Source: Litorimonas haliclonae | Lineage (GTDB): Bacteria > Pseudomonadota > Alphaproteobacteria > Caulobacterales > Maricaulaceae | Direction of reading: 5' to 3' | Assembly (NCBI RefSeq): GCF_965138505.1 | Contig: NZ_CBCSCO010000003.1 | Coordinates: 248,001-312,000 of the forward strand | Length of the DNA: 64,000 nt | Shown: one piece after another, positions 9,462 to 18,330 of the stretch | Layout of the letters: each line of letters starts with the position of its first letter | Position numbering within the stretch: the stretch's first letter is position 1 | Translations under genes and position numbers: made by a program | The notes under the pieces: model-generated | Told to the model about the DNA's origin: nothing | Seen by the model: the letters and a program-made list of their open reading frames with translations, nothing else | Databases searched by the model: none

Positions 9462-10532
9462 TTATTCAGGTCGCGACCAAGGATTTTTCCTAGATTGCCT
9501 TTTCCCGAAAGATTTTTTCCGTTCAGGGGGTATTTGACCGGTTTGTCGATTGGGACGGCTCTCTGTTCCGAGCCGGCCTCCGCCAAATTTTATTAAGGCC
9601 TCGATCCGCTTTTCAATTGGTGGGTGTGTTGCAAAGACACCGGCTAAACCGACGCGGGGGTTATGCAGGGCCATCTCTCTGACTTCATCAGGTACGTTTT
9701 TTAATTCTGCATTTCCGGATAGTTTCTGAAGGACACGAATCATCGCGTCTGGGTTTTTGGTAAGCTCTACGGCGCCGGCATCGGCGAGGTATTCGCGCTT
9801 CCGGGAGAGGGAGAACCGGATCAAGATAGCGATTAAGTAGGTTACCGCGATAATCGCAATTCCGATGACAATAAGAATGGCAGCGTTGCCACCGCCGCTA
9901 CGGCGATGGGAGTTAGAGCGCGGCAAATTTGTTCGAAACATGCCGCGTACAACGCCTTCACCGACAAAGGCGAAAATTCCTACAAATATCACGGCAATGA
10001 TCAGCATCCGCACGTCTTTGTTGCGGATGTGGCAAAGCTCATGCGCGATGACGGCCTCAAGCTCCTCGTCATCCAGTTGGTTCAAAAGCCCCCGCGTCAG
10101 GGTCACGGTGTAATTCTTATCCCGTATCCCGCTAGCATAAGCATTTAAAACCGGGGTTTCGATCACTTTGAGTTTAGGTGTGGTTTCGCCGCGCGAAATT
10201 GCCAGGTTTTCGAGAAGGCGATAGGCGCGGGGTTCTTCGCTTACGGTAAGAGACCGGGCTTTGGTCGCGGCGTCGATTAGGGCCTGATGAGCGAAAAAAG
10301 CAATCGCAAACCAGAGAGCCGCCGCGCCAATCGCAATTGGAGCCGCAGTCGGTATTAAGTCTGCGGCGTAACTGAAACTACTTTGAAGGGTGCTGTTGCT
10401 CGTAAAACCGAGCCAGATAAGCATCAGGCCATAGCCCATAAAGAGAAGTAAAACCGGAAATAAGATGAGCAGCACGAGGCTGCGCAAATTATTGTTCCAA
10501 ATATGAGATTTAAGGCCGTAGGATTTGAACAC
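9462..10532 (-). CDS. M48 family (HtpX/Ste24-like) membrane metalloprotease
   Basis: A 356-residue zinc protease with the motif HELCH (His164, Glu165, His168). The third ligand is probably the Glu in the later KREYLADAGAVELT segment. Membrane segments lie near residues 18-42, 65-83 and 175-195, with another pair near 220-240. It follows lemA with only 15 bases between, the frequent LemA-M48 pairing. A basic C-terminal tail (about residues 325-356) is unusual for HtpX and may be a separate extension. Quality control of membrane proteins is the likely role by family; the substrate is not visible. Confidence 0.87.
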   Translation of the reverse strand: MFKSYGLKSHIWNNNLRSLVLLILFPVLLLFMGYGLMLIWLGFTSNSTLQSSFSYAADLIPTAAPIAIGAAALWFAIAFFAHQALIDAATKARSLTVSEEPRAYRLLENLAISRGETTPKLKVIETPVLNAYASGIRDKNYTVTLTRGLLNQLDDEELEAVIAHELCHIRNKDVRMLIIAVIFVGIFAFVGEGVVRGMFRTNLPRSNSHRRSGGGNAAILIVIGIAIIAVTYLIAILIRFSLSRKREYLADAGAVELTKNPDAMIRVLQKLSGNAELKNVPDEVREMALHNPRVGLAGVFATHPPIEKRIEALIKFGGGRLGTESRPNRQTGQIPPERKKSFGKRQSRKNPWSRPE

Positions 10533-10547
10533 TGTCAGGCCAAAGGT

Positions 10548-11114
10548 TTAGCTGCTGAAATCAACAGTTGGCGGAGTTTGTAGGGCCTGGCGGCCTTCGG
10601 GCGCTTCAAAGAAATCACGCTCTTCAAATCCGAACGGACCTGCAATGAGAACGGCAGGGAACTGTTCCCGGCCTGTGTTGTATTCCTGAACTGAGTTATT
10701 GTAAAACCGACGCGCCGCCGCAATTTTATTTTCGATGTCGGCAAGTTGATCTTGCAGCTGGAGGAAATTCGTATTGGCTTTCAGCTCTGGATAGGCTTCG
10801 GCCAAAGCAAAGAGTTTTCCAAGCGCCGCAGAGAGCATGCCTTCCGCTTGCGCTTGGTCTTTAACTGTATTGGCATTGACCGCTGCGCTGCGAGCGCGAA
10901 CCACCTCTTCAAAGGTGGACTTCTCGTGAGAGGCATAGCCTTTCACCGTATTGACGAGCTGCGGGACGAGATCCTGGCGCTGTTTAAGTTGAACTTCAAT
11001 GTCCGACCACGCCTGATTAGTGGTCTGTCTAAGGCTCACCAACCGGTTGTAAATTCCGACAATAAGAAAGCCGATAAGCGCAATAATACCGATAATAACG
11101 AGCAGAGTAGTCAT
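10548..11114 (-). CDS. lemA: LemA family protein
   Basis: A 188-residue protein with one N-terminal membrane helix (residues 3-24) and a long helical body containing the family motifs YNRLVSLRQTTNQAWSDIEVQLKQR, RQDLVPQLVNTVKGYASHE and RRFYNNSVQEYN. The family is membrane-anchored with an outward helical bundle; its biochemical role is not established. A GGGGA ribosome site precedes the ATG. It sits ahead of the M48 protease and 69 bases after the TRAP operon, so read-through from that operon is possible. Confidence 0.92.
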   Translation of the reverse strand: MTTLLVIIGIIALIGFLIVGIYNRLVSLRQTTNQAWSDIEVQLKQRQDLVPQLVNTVKGYASHEKSTFEEVVRARSAAVNANTVKDQAQAEGMLSAALGKLFALAEAYPELKANTNFLQLQDQLADIENKIAAARRFYNNSVQEYNTGREQFPAVLIAGPFGFEERDFFEAPEGRQALQTPPTVDFSS

Positions 11115-11183
11115 AATGTGTCCCCGGTTGATATATAAAATAATGTGCCGCTATTCCCTGGGTCTTGCAAGTAGGAAATGGGC

Positions 11184-12761
11184 TTACCCGTAAAATTGCT
11201 GCGGAAGCCCGGTCGCCAGTTTCGGAAACAGGATGACGAGGGCGATGACTAATATCTGGATGCCTATAAAGGGGAGAATCCCTTTATAGAGTCTGGGCGT
11301 TGTGACCTCTGGCGGAGCGACGCCGCGAAGATAAAACAGTGCGAAACCAAAGGGCGGCGTCAGAAAACTCGTTTGAAGGTTTAAGGCCATTATCACCCCG
11401 AGCCATATAGGGTCGAGCCCTGCAGCGAGCAGGGGCGGCGCAACGAGAGGTACGACAACGAAGGTTATCTCTATGAAATCAAGGAAAAACCCTAGTAAGA
11501 ACATAATCAGCATAACAAGTGCAAAGCCGCCCCAAAGCCCGCCGGGCGCATTTTGTAGCCAATGCGCGACGAGCTCATCACCGCCAAAGCCGCGAAAAAC
11601 GAGGCTAAAGATAGTCGCGCCGATCAGAATGAGAAAGACCATACAAGTTATATGAAGGGTAGAGCGAGACACCGGAGCCAAATCACCCTGTCTTTGCAAA
11701 GTGCCAAAGCTGAGCAGAGAGGCAAGGGCCCCAGCGCCAGCAAAAAAGAAGGACAGCCCAAGTAATAAGCTTAGCCCCACAGACCGGTCTGGAAGACTTA
11801 GCCGTAAGTCGGCACCACATAAATCCATAACAATAAGGAGCGCCAGGCCAACCGTGCCAAGCAGTATAAGGCGCTTCACTAAAATTGATTGGGTTCTTTT
11901 ATATCCCGCTAACAAGACCGCCCCCAGCGCTCCAAGTGCCGCGCCCCGGGTCGGCGTCGCGTAGCCAGACAGAATAGATCCTAGCACCGCCATGATAAGG
12001 AATACCGGCGGCAACATGGATTTCAGGGACCTTAAAAAAGCGTCCCGCATCGCTACGTCCTCGCTGCGGTAAGCTGGGGCCCGCGCCGGAGATTTTATAG
12101 CGATAAACACGATATATAGAGCGTAACAGCCCACGAGTATCAAGCCGGGAATGAGAGCTCCGGCGAACAAATCTCCAACAGAGACAACGCCTGCATTCTC
12201 TAGTCCAAAGCTTCGTTGAGCTTCCTGATAGGCGTTGGAAATCTGATCGCCAAGAATAACCAGAACGATTGAAGGTGGAATGATCTGACCGAGAGTTCCG
12301 GAGGCCGCAATGGCTCCTGAGGCAAGGGCTGGGTCATAGCCCCGACGCAGGAGTGTAGGCAGTGAAATTAGACCCATCGTGACGACGGTGGCCCCTACGA
12401 TCCCGGTAGAGGCCGCGAGTAATGCGCCGACAAAAATGACGGACACTCCCATGCCGCCGCGTAATGGACCCAATAATTCCCCCATGCTTTCAAGTAACTC
12501 TTCGGCAATCCGTGATTTTTCCAACATAACGCCCATGAAAACAAATAGCGGGACGGCCATAAGGATCTCGCGTGTTAAAATAGGGAAGACACGTCCCGGC
12601 ATGGAGAGCAGGAAGACTATGTCAAATTGCCCTGTTGCGACTCCAATAGCCGCAAATACCAATGAGACACCTGCGAGCGTAAAAGCGACGCTGTAGCCCG
12701 CCATGAGAGCCCCGCAAGCGACAGCAAACATCAGCAAAGAAAGTATTTCTGGTAAACTCAT
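11184..12761 (-). CDS. TRAP transporter large permease (DctM type)
   Basis: The large membrane subunit of a tripartite ATP-independent periplasmic transporter, which imports organic acids with Na+ or H+. At 525 residues it is about 90-100 residues longer than the common DctM (near 430). The extra piece lies around residues 285-390 and looks like additional membrane segments joined by a polar loop. This layout resembles the FcbT3 / mannitol-chloroaromatic branch. Conserved segments include GIVGATVVTMG and SGTLGQIIPPSIVLVILGD. The start overlaps the stop of the small permease gene (ATGA). Confidence 0.9.
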   Translation of the reverse strand: MSLPEILSLLMFAVACGALMAGYSVAFTLAGVSLVFAAIGVATGQFDIVFLLSMPGRVFPILTREILMAVPLFVFMGVMLEKSRIAEELLESMGELLGPLRGGMGVSVIFVGALLAASTGIVGATVVTMGLISLPTLLRRGYDPALASGAIAASGTLGQIIPPSIVLVILGDQISNAYQEAQRSFGLENAGVVSVGDLFAGALIPGLILVGCYALYIVFIAIKSPARAPAYRSEDVAMRDAFLRSLKSMLPPVFLIMAVLGSILSGYATPTRGAALGALGAVLLAGYKRTQSILVKRLILLGTVGLALLIVMDLCGADLRLSLPDRSVGLSLLLGLSFFFAGAGALASLLSFGTLQRQGDLAPVSRSTLHITCMVFLILIGATIFSLVFRGFGGDELVAHWLQNAPGGLWGGFALVMLIMFLLGFFLDFIEITFVVVPLVAPPLLAAGLDPIWLGVIMALNLQTSFLTPPFGFALFYLRGVAPPEVTTPRLYKGILPFIGIQILVIALVILFPKLATGLPQQFYG

Positions 12762-13441
12762 TCCGACGCCTCGGGTTTAGAGTTTGGCAAAAAAGCAATA
12801 TCCGTATGAGGCGAGAATTCTGCCTGCTGGCTATCTCTTAGTCTCAACGCTGCTCTTAGAGCGACCGAAAGGCCTTGTATTAGCAACATAATAAACAAGA
12901 CACAAAGCGCTGTTTTTAATATATAAATGCCTTTTATGCCGCCGCTGTTCGTTGACCCTTCCAGACTTTGCCAGGCAAAAGAGACAAAGCTTTGAGAGCG
13001 CCAGAGTACAACGATGCAAACAGGGGCAAGTAAGGTGTAAAAACCGCCTATTTCGACAAGGGCTCGGGCACGGTCATCCATTTTCTCGAAAAAGATATCG
13101 ACCTTTACATGTTGCCCTGCAAGGTAAGTCGGAGCCGCGCCGAGACAAATTCCTACCGCATGAAGGTAAATTGCGCTCTCATCCCACCAAATTGATGAAA
13201 TTCCGTAAATTGAGAGGGCAAAGACGGCGATAACGACGCTAACAACCATGAAGGGCATGACCCATTTAATGATCTCCCCTGTGAGAGTCGAAAACGAATC
13301 AATAACTGAAATTATGGCTCTGGCGAAGGCTTTGCCGACGCCCATCAAAAGCACAACGCCGGGTAAAAGCACCAAGGGTAGAAAAGCCCAGCCGATAAAT
13401 TGCAAGGCTTCGCCGAGTACGTCAATTCCCCCCGAAAACAT
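12758..13441 (-). CDS. TRAP transporter small permease (DctQ type)
   Basis: The small membrane subunit of the same TRAP system, 227 residues with about five hydrophobic segments. The family-like WWDESAIYLHAVGICLGAAPTYLAGQHVKVDIFFEKM segment around residues 80-115 carries the conserved VKVDIF. It starts 3 bases after the binding-protein gene stop and overlaps the large permease gene by 4 bases, so all three parts should be made together. Confidence 0.88.
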   Translation of the reverse strand: MFSGGIDVLGEALQFIGWAFLPLVLLPGVVLLMGVGKAFARAIISVIDSFSTLTGEIIKWVMPFMVVSVVIAVFALSIYGISSIWWDESAIYLHAVGICLGAAPTYLAGQHVKVDIFFEKMDDRARALVEIGGFYTLLAPVCIVVLWRSQSFVSFAWQSLEGSTNSGGIKGIYILKTALCVLFIMLLIQGLSVALRAALRLRDSQQAEFSPHTDIAFLPNSKPEASE

Positions 13442-13444
13442 AAT

Positions 13445-14617
13445 CTATTCCGAACCAGACAAAGCACGGGCACGAATATACGCCCCGTCGCTAATTTCCG
13501 TCCAGCTTCGTTCCAGTTTCAGCGCTTTGGAAAAGCTGTTATATATTTTGGCAGTCTTGGCGTCAGAGCGCGCAACTTCTTCGAGTACCTCACGACTGGC
13601 TCTTCCGAAACTTTTCAATACATCATCAGGAAAAAGTTGAGGCTCAATTCCGTGGTCCGATTTCAGGGTCTGCAAGGCTACCGCATTGCGGTAATTATAC
13701 TCACCGAGGCTTATGTCATTCGCGCTCCGGCAGGCATATCTAATAATGGCCTGATCGGAGGGAGAGAAGCTTTCCCAGACTTGCTTGTTGATTCCTAAGG
13801 ACAATGACGCTCCCGGTTCATGGAAACCCGGGCCGTAATAATAAGGGGCTTCTCGGTAAAAACCGAACGCTAAGTCGTTCCAGGGACCGACCCATTCAGT
13901 TGCGTCAATAGCGCCAGATTGTAGGGATTGGTAAATCTCACCGCCTGGAATATTTACCGCCGCTCCGCCCATGGCGCGGATAACATCGCCGCCCAAACCG
14001 GGCATTCTGATTTTCAATCCTCGGAAATCTTCAGCGGAGTTTATTGGTCTTTTGAACCAGCCGCCTGTCTGATGGCCTGTATTGCCTGCCTGGAAGGGTT
14101 TAATATTGAAATCATCAGAGAGGTCGTCCCAGAGAGCTTGTCCTCCGCCGTAATCAATCCAGCCCATAATCTCTGTTGCCGTCATACCCATAGGAACGGC
14201 CGTAAAAAAGCTAAATCCCTTGGCCTTCCCTTGCCAGTAATATTCGGCGGCATGGTACATATCGGCCGCACCCGAAGAGGTGGCGCCGAAGCATTCCAGT
14301 GCGCCGACCAATTCGCCTGCCGCGTAAACTTTAATATCCAGCCGGCCATCTGTCATTTCACGCACGGCCTTGGCGATATTGACCGGCATTATTCCCAGAC
14401 CCGGAAAATCTTTTGGCCAGGAAGTCGCCAATCTCAACTGGCGTCTGTTTTTGGATATAGCGGGAGAGGCGAGGTCAGACCCGGATGGTGAAGAGGATGA
14501 GGAGCCTCCACTTTGTCCGGACTTCAGAGCCCCGACAGTTCCGGCCCCGACGGCAAGGGCGGCGGCCCCGCCGATAAGTTCCCGGCGTTTCAAGTGGTCT
14601 CTCCTAATAAAGCCCAC
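13445..14617 (-). CDS. TRAP transporter substrate-binding protein, Tat-exported (TakP/FcbT1 type)
   Basis: A 390-residue periplasmic binding protein. The N-terminus has a twin-arginine motif (KRRELIGG, residues 11-18) followed by a hydrophobic stretch and a Ser/Gly-rich linker, so Tat export is likely; tatABC are in this window at 61-62.5 kb. The mature part has RLATSWPKDFPGLG, ATSSGAADMYHAAEYYW and FHEPGASLSLGIN segments of the alpha-keto-acid/chloroaromatic-binding branch. The substrate cannot be read from sequence; 2-oxo acids or related monocarboxylates are a reasonable guess. The start overlaps the 3' end of bpt by 28 bases. Confidence 0.88.
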   Translation of the reverse strand: MGFIRRDHLKRRELIGGAAALAVGAGTVGALKSGQSGGSSSSSPSGSDLASPAISKNRRQLRLATSWPKDFPGLGIMPVNIAKAVREMTDGRLDIKVYAAGELVGALECFGATSSGAADMYHAAEYYWQGKAKGFSFFTAVPMGMTATEIMGWIDYGGGQALWDDLSDDFNIKPFQAGNTGHQTGGWFKRPINSAEDFRGLKIRMPGLGGDVIRAMGGAAVNIPGGEIYQSLQSGAIDATEWVGPWNDLAFGFYREAPYYYGPGFHEPGASLSLGINKQVWESFSPSDQAIIRYACRSANDISLGEYNYRNAVALQTLKSDHGIEPQLFPDDVLKSFGRASREVLEEVARSDAKTAKIYNSFSKALKLERSWTEISDGAYIRARALSGSE

Positions 14618-15318
14618 CCCCTATGAGTGAGTGTTTCGCAAGGACGAAAACGAGCTTTGTAATCCATTTTTGGGCTGTCTGGCACCCAGTATCCAAGATA
14701 GAGATAAGGCATGCTTTGATGAGCACAGCGTTTGACTTGATCCAAAATCATTAAGTTACCCAATGATCGCTTCTGCTCTTCTGGAGAGAAAAAACTATAA
14801 ACTAAAGAGAGCCCGTCGCTTAATCTATCGATAAGAATGGCGGCAATCAGAGTTCCGTTTGGCAATCTATATTCCACGATTTCGGTTTCAGCTGAGCACT
14901 CTTCGACCATCATTTCGTAGCGCATGAAATCCATATCGGCCATGCCACCCGTTTCATGGCGAGTTAAAAGGTACTCTTTAAGTAGGTCAAATTGCTCCTG
15001 CGTTGCGATGGCAGGGACTATAGATGCTGAGAGGTCCGAATTCCGCTTCAGTACGCGGCGAAACCTCTTATTGGGTTCAAACTCGGAAGCTCGCACTCTG
15101 AGTGACCGACATTCCCGACATGTTTCGCAAGCGGGCCTGTAAATGACGTTTTGCGAGCGTCTAAATCCTGCGTGGGTTAGATAATTGTTCAGATGCGGCC
15201 CATCCAAAGGGTCCAGTTGGGTAAAGATTTTACGCTCCAACCGCCCAGGTAGGTACGGGCAGGGGCCGGGGATGGTGAGGTAGAATTGTAGTCGGTTCGG
15301 GTCGAAGACGTGACTCAT
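14590..15318 (-). CDS. bpt: Aminoacyl-tRNA-protein transferase (Bpt/Ate family)
   Basis: Transfers leucine or arginine from tRNA to the N-terminus of proteins, marking them for ClpAP through ClpS (N-end rule). The 242-residue protein has the family's CPYLPGRLERKIFTQL segment, the cysteine cluster around YRPACETCRECRSLRV (about residues 62-77), and the C-terminal DSPKMDYKARFRPCE. Length fits bacterial Bpt. It ends inside the start region of the TRAP binding-protein gene, a 28-base overlap that couples two functionally unrelated genes. Confidence 0.93.
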   Translation of the reverse strand: MSHVFDPNRLQFYLTIPGPCPYLPGRLERKIFTQLDPLDGPHLNNYLTHAGFRRSQNVIYRPACETCRECRSLRVRASEFEPNKRFRRVLKRNSDLSASIVPAIATQEQFDLLKEYLLTRHETGGMADMDFMRYEMMVEECSAETEIVEYRLPNGTLIAAILIDRLSDGLSLVYSFFSPEEQKRSLGNLMILDQVKRCAHQSMPYLYLGYWVPDSPKMDYKARFRPCETLTHRGWALLGETT

Positions 15319-15346
15319 GTGTAGACTTTATGGCGCTCGCGCGAGA

Positions 15347-17182
15347 TTACAATTGAAAAAGTAAGGGGCTTAACAAACTGAAGCTTATCCAGATTAGCAA
15401 GACTAAAGGCACCCCGAAGCGGGTGAAATCCGAAAATCGATAATGCCCGGGGCCCATAACCAATAAATTTGTTTGATAGGCGATAGGCGTTGCGAAACAG
15501 CAATTAGAGGCGAAGATTACGGTTAGGACCATAACAATAGGATCTATCCCCGTCTCCGCGCTCACCGATAAAGCAATTGGCGAGAACAAGAGAGCCGTGG
15601 CGCTATTACTGATAATATTGGTCATGATCGCCACAATAAGGAAGATTGCGGCGAGTAGGATTTGGTTGCCGAATGGCATAAACGCCGCCACAACGCCGTG
15701 AGCGATATAGGAGGCGCCTCCGGTTGCTTCGAGAGCCAGACCCATGGCGAAAGCTGCCCCAATGAGCAAGAATATTCGCATGTCCAAAGCCCGAACGGCC
15801 TGCCGAATATTAAGGCACCCAGTCAGTATCATGGCTAAGGCTCCGCCTAACGCGGCGGTTTCAATCGGGACGAGTCCAAAGGCAGCAGCCGCAATTGTCG
15901 CAACGAAAATTATTCGGGCGAAAATGGATTTGCGAATATCGGGAAGCTCAGACCGCGACCAGTCCATCAATAAAAGATCACGATTTGACCGTAACCCTCT
16001 GATATCTTTGTCATAACCAAAGATGAGCAAGACATCTCCAGCTTCTAGTCTAATGTCGAGCATACGAGTTCGGATCATGCGTGATCGACGTTGAATGCCA
16101 AGGACAAGACAATTTGTTTGTCGGCGGAAGCCGATTTGTTCAATGTTTCGCCCAATCATGCGAGACCCAGGCGCGACGACGGCTTCGGAAATAACTATCG
16201 CCTCTTGCTCATCAGTGTCGCGTTCACCGTCTTCAAATCCGGCGATACTTAACATCCCTTTTAAATATGCCGGACGAGTAGAGAGCAATTTTGACAAAGA
16301 CTTGCGAGTCGCGGCGACAATTAAAACATCATCTTTTTGAAGTTTAACATCGAAAGGCGGCAGGAAAGATTGTTCTCCGCGCTGAATCATCCGAACCGTG
16401 GCTTCTTTCAGTTTTGGATATAGCCCAGCCACAGGTTCTTCGCCCACAAGTGGGTGGTTTTCGGTCACAAGAATTTGAGCAATATATTGGCGCCCTGTAT
16501 CGGTTATTTCCGTCTCAAGGTCTTTTCTTTCCGGGATAAGGAACGGCGCCGCCAAAATAATATATGCCGCCCCAATCAGGGCTAGAATCATGCCAGGGAC
16601 AAATTGTGTAAAGAACCCTAGCGAAAAGTCGGTTGACCTTTGCAGAACATCATTGACCAATAGGTTGGTCGAAGAGCCGATGAGTGTTGTCATACCCGCC
16701 AAAATGCAAAGAAATGATAGCGGCATCATATAACGCGAGGTCGTTTTTTTTAGTCTGGACGCCATAGCGGCGATGACAGGGATAAACATAACCACAACGG
16801 GCGTGTTATTCATGAACATTGAAACCACAAAGGCAACGCTAAAGACGATCAGCAGGGTTCGTCTCGGGTGTTGATCCAGGGCCGTGTTAATGCTGTTTAT
16901 GGGGCCTTCTAGCGCCCCGGTTTGGAACAGGCCCTGACCAACGACTAACAAAGCCATAATGGCAATCAGGGCAGGGGCGGCAAACCCTGAGAGAATGTCC
17001 GAATTACGAAGCTCCGTAACGGGTTCCACGCCCGGCATGGCAAAGAAAAACAGTAGCGCCGTAATGACGCCGACGGAGACGACCTCTATGGAATAGGTCT
17101 CTCGGAAATAGAGCCACACAGCGATAGCGACGATAATAAATGTCGCGACCATGGGAAAAGAGAGGGAAATGATACTGTCCAA
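15347..17182 (-). CDS. SLC13-type permease with two RCK_C (TrkA_C) domains
   Basis: A 611-residue anion permease of the DASS/ArsB superfamily. Hydrophobic segments fill residues 8-200 and 395-610. The middle (about 210-375) holds two soluble TrkA-C-like domains, each with a VAPGSRMIGRN- or LVGEEPVAGLYP-type start and a DVLLIFG/DVLIVAAT end. Membrane motifs such as MNNTPVVVMFIPV and IGSSTNLLVN match the family. Sulfate, dicarboxylate or similar anions are typical; the substrate here is unknown. The listed start is TTG with AAGG 8 bases before; an ATG 10 codons later (17152) is possible. Confidence 0.85.
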   Translation of the reverse strand: MDSIISLSFPMVATFIIVAIAVWLYFRETYSIEVVSVGVITALLFFFAMPGVEPVTELRNSDILSGFAAPALIAIMALLVVGQGLFQTGALEGPINSINTALDQHPRRTLLIVFSVAFVVSMFMNNTPVVVMFIPVIAAMASRLKKTTSRYMMPLSFLCILAGMTTLIGSSTNLLVNDVLQRSTDFSLGFFTQFVPGMILALIGAAYIILAAPFLIPERKDLETEITDTGRQYIAQILVTENHPLVGEEPVAGLYPKLKEATVRMIQRGEQSFLPPFDVKLQKDDVLIVAATRKSLSKLLSTRPAYLKGMLSIAGFEDGERDTDEQEAIVISEAVVAPGSRMIGRNIEQIGFRRQTNCLVLGIQRRSRMIRTRMLDIRLEAGDVLLIFGYDKDIRGLRSNRDLLLMDWSRSELPDIRKSIFARIIFVATIAAAAFGLVPIETAALGGALAMILTGCLNIRQAVRALDMRIFLLIGAAFAMGLALEATGGASYIAHGVVAAFMPFGNQILLAAIFLIVAIMTNIISNSATALLFSPIALSVSAETGIDPIVMVLTVIFASNCCFATPIAYQTNLLVMGPGHYRFSDFTRFGVPLVLLIWISFSLLSPLLFQL

Positions 17183-17306
17183 GTTGGTACCTTATCCGCT
17201 AAATTTTATAAGTTGGTTCGTCACGCCTTTACATGAAAAGACCAGGGCTTAGAAAGCAAGTTTAAAATCCAGACAAGACATAAAAAACGTCCAATAGGAG
17301 AGACTT

Positions 17307-18161
17307 ATGGCAAATTGCGCATTCATCGGGTTAGGAGTTATGGGCTTTCCGATGGCCGGACATTTGGTCTCTGCCGGTCATAAGGTTCGGGTTTGGAATA
17401 GAACGAAAGCCAGGGCCGAAGACTGGGCGAAGTCTTACGAGGGGACGGCTTGCCGCACGATTGACGGCTGCGTCGAAGAAGCTGACTTTATTTTTATATG
17501 CGTTGGCCAAGACAAGGACGTCTATAGCGTCATGACACCGATCCTTGAGTCCGCCAGTGACGACGCCATAATTGTTGATCACACGACGGCATCTTCAAAA
17601 TGCGCCCTAAAATGCTATCAGAATGCCCAGAGAGAAGGGCTCACTTTTATTGATGCTCCAATATCCGGCGGCGAGTCCGGAGCGGTTAATGGTCAGCTGA
17701 GTGTGATGTGCGGAGGGGAAAAAGAGGCTTTTGAGAAAGTTCGGCCTGTCATGGAGGCTTATGCCAAAGCAATCACGCTTATTGGGGGCGCCGGCGCGGG
17801 GCAAACCGCAAAGATGATAAATCAAATCTGTATTGCCGGCATCTTACAGGGGCTTTCCGAAGGTGTTCATTTTGCAGAAAAAATGGGCCTTGATATGAAA
17901 GTCGTATTGGACGCGATTGGGAAGGGCGCTGCGCAAAGCTGGCAAATGGATAATCGCGCTTTGACTATGGCGGCAGGAGAGTTCGATTTTGGTTTCGCGA
18001 TTGACTGGATGCGAAAGGATTTGGGCATCGTTCTGGACACGGCCAAAGATCGTAATATTACCCTGCCACTGGTCGAAGAGGTTCAGGAGCGATACGAGAC
18101 AGTTCAGAAGATAGGCGGCGGTCGGTGGGATACCTCCGCGCTTATTAAAGCGCTAGAATAA
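17307..18161 (+). CDS. 3-hydroxyisobutyrate dehydrogenase-family NAD(P) oxidoreductase
   Basis: A 284-residue beta-hydroxyacid dehydrogenase. The Rossmann start is FIGLGVMGFPMAG (GxGxxG form, residues 7-19), the substrate motif is DAPISGG (residues 116-122), and the catalytic lysine is in GAGQTAKMINQ (Lys169, with Asn173 also family-typical). The family oxidises 3-hydroxyisobutyrate, tartronate semialdehyde or related acids; the substrate is not decidable here. A GGAGAG ribosome site supports the ATG. It is divergent from the SLC13 permease and convergent with hemB. Confidence 0.9.
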   Translation: MANCAFIGLGVMGFPMAGHLVSAGHKVRVWNRTKARAEDWAKSYEGTACRTIDGCVEEADFIFICVGQDKDVYSVMTPILESASDDAIIVDHTTASSKCALKCYQNAQREGLTFIDAPISGGESGAVNGQLSVMCGGEKEAFEKVRPVMEAYAKAITLIGGAGAGQTAKMINQICIAGILQGLSEGVHFAEKMGLDMKVVLDAIGKGAAQSWQMDNRALTMAAGEFDFGFAIDWMRKDLGIVLDTAKDRNITLPLVEEVQERYETVQKIGGGRWDTSALIKALE

Positions 18162-18207
18162 ATCACAAGAGGAGCCAAAGTCTGCTGAAGGACGAAGCAT
18201 AGAAATG

Positions 18208-18251
18208 AAATTGGCCAATTTACCGACCCGAAGATCGAAAATTGGCCAATT
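18208..18251. repeat. Paired AATTGGCCAATT palindromes
   Basis: Two perfect 12-bp palindromes AATTGGCCAATT at 18209-18220 and 18240-18251, 31 bases apart start to start. The match continues loosely to the right (TTACCGACCCG against TACCAGCCCC). They lie in the 169-base gap between the 3' ends of two convergent genes, so they are not an obvious promoter operator for either. Confidence 0.8.
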
Positions 18252-18330
18252 ACCAGCCCCATAGTTTACTTCCTTACCACAAAATAACGTAGATGTCACC
18301 TTTGATTGAGAAAACATCGATATCAGTAGC

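Noticed and set aside
10746..11138. 130-codon plus-strand ORF opposite lemA
   Set aside because: Fully antisense to lemA, whose family motifs are clear.
13928..14491. 187-codon plus-strand ORF opposite the TRAP binding-protein gene
   Set aside because: It is antisense to a well-supported gene, shows no family motif and has no ribosome site.
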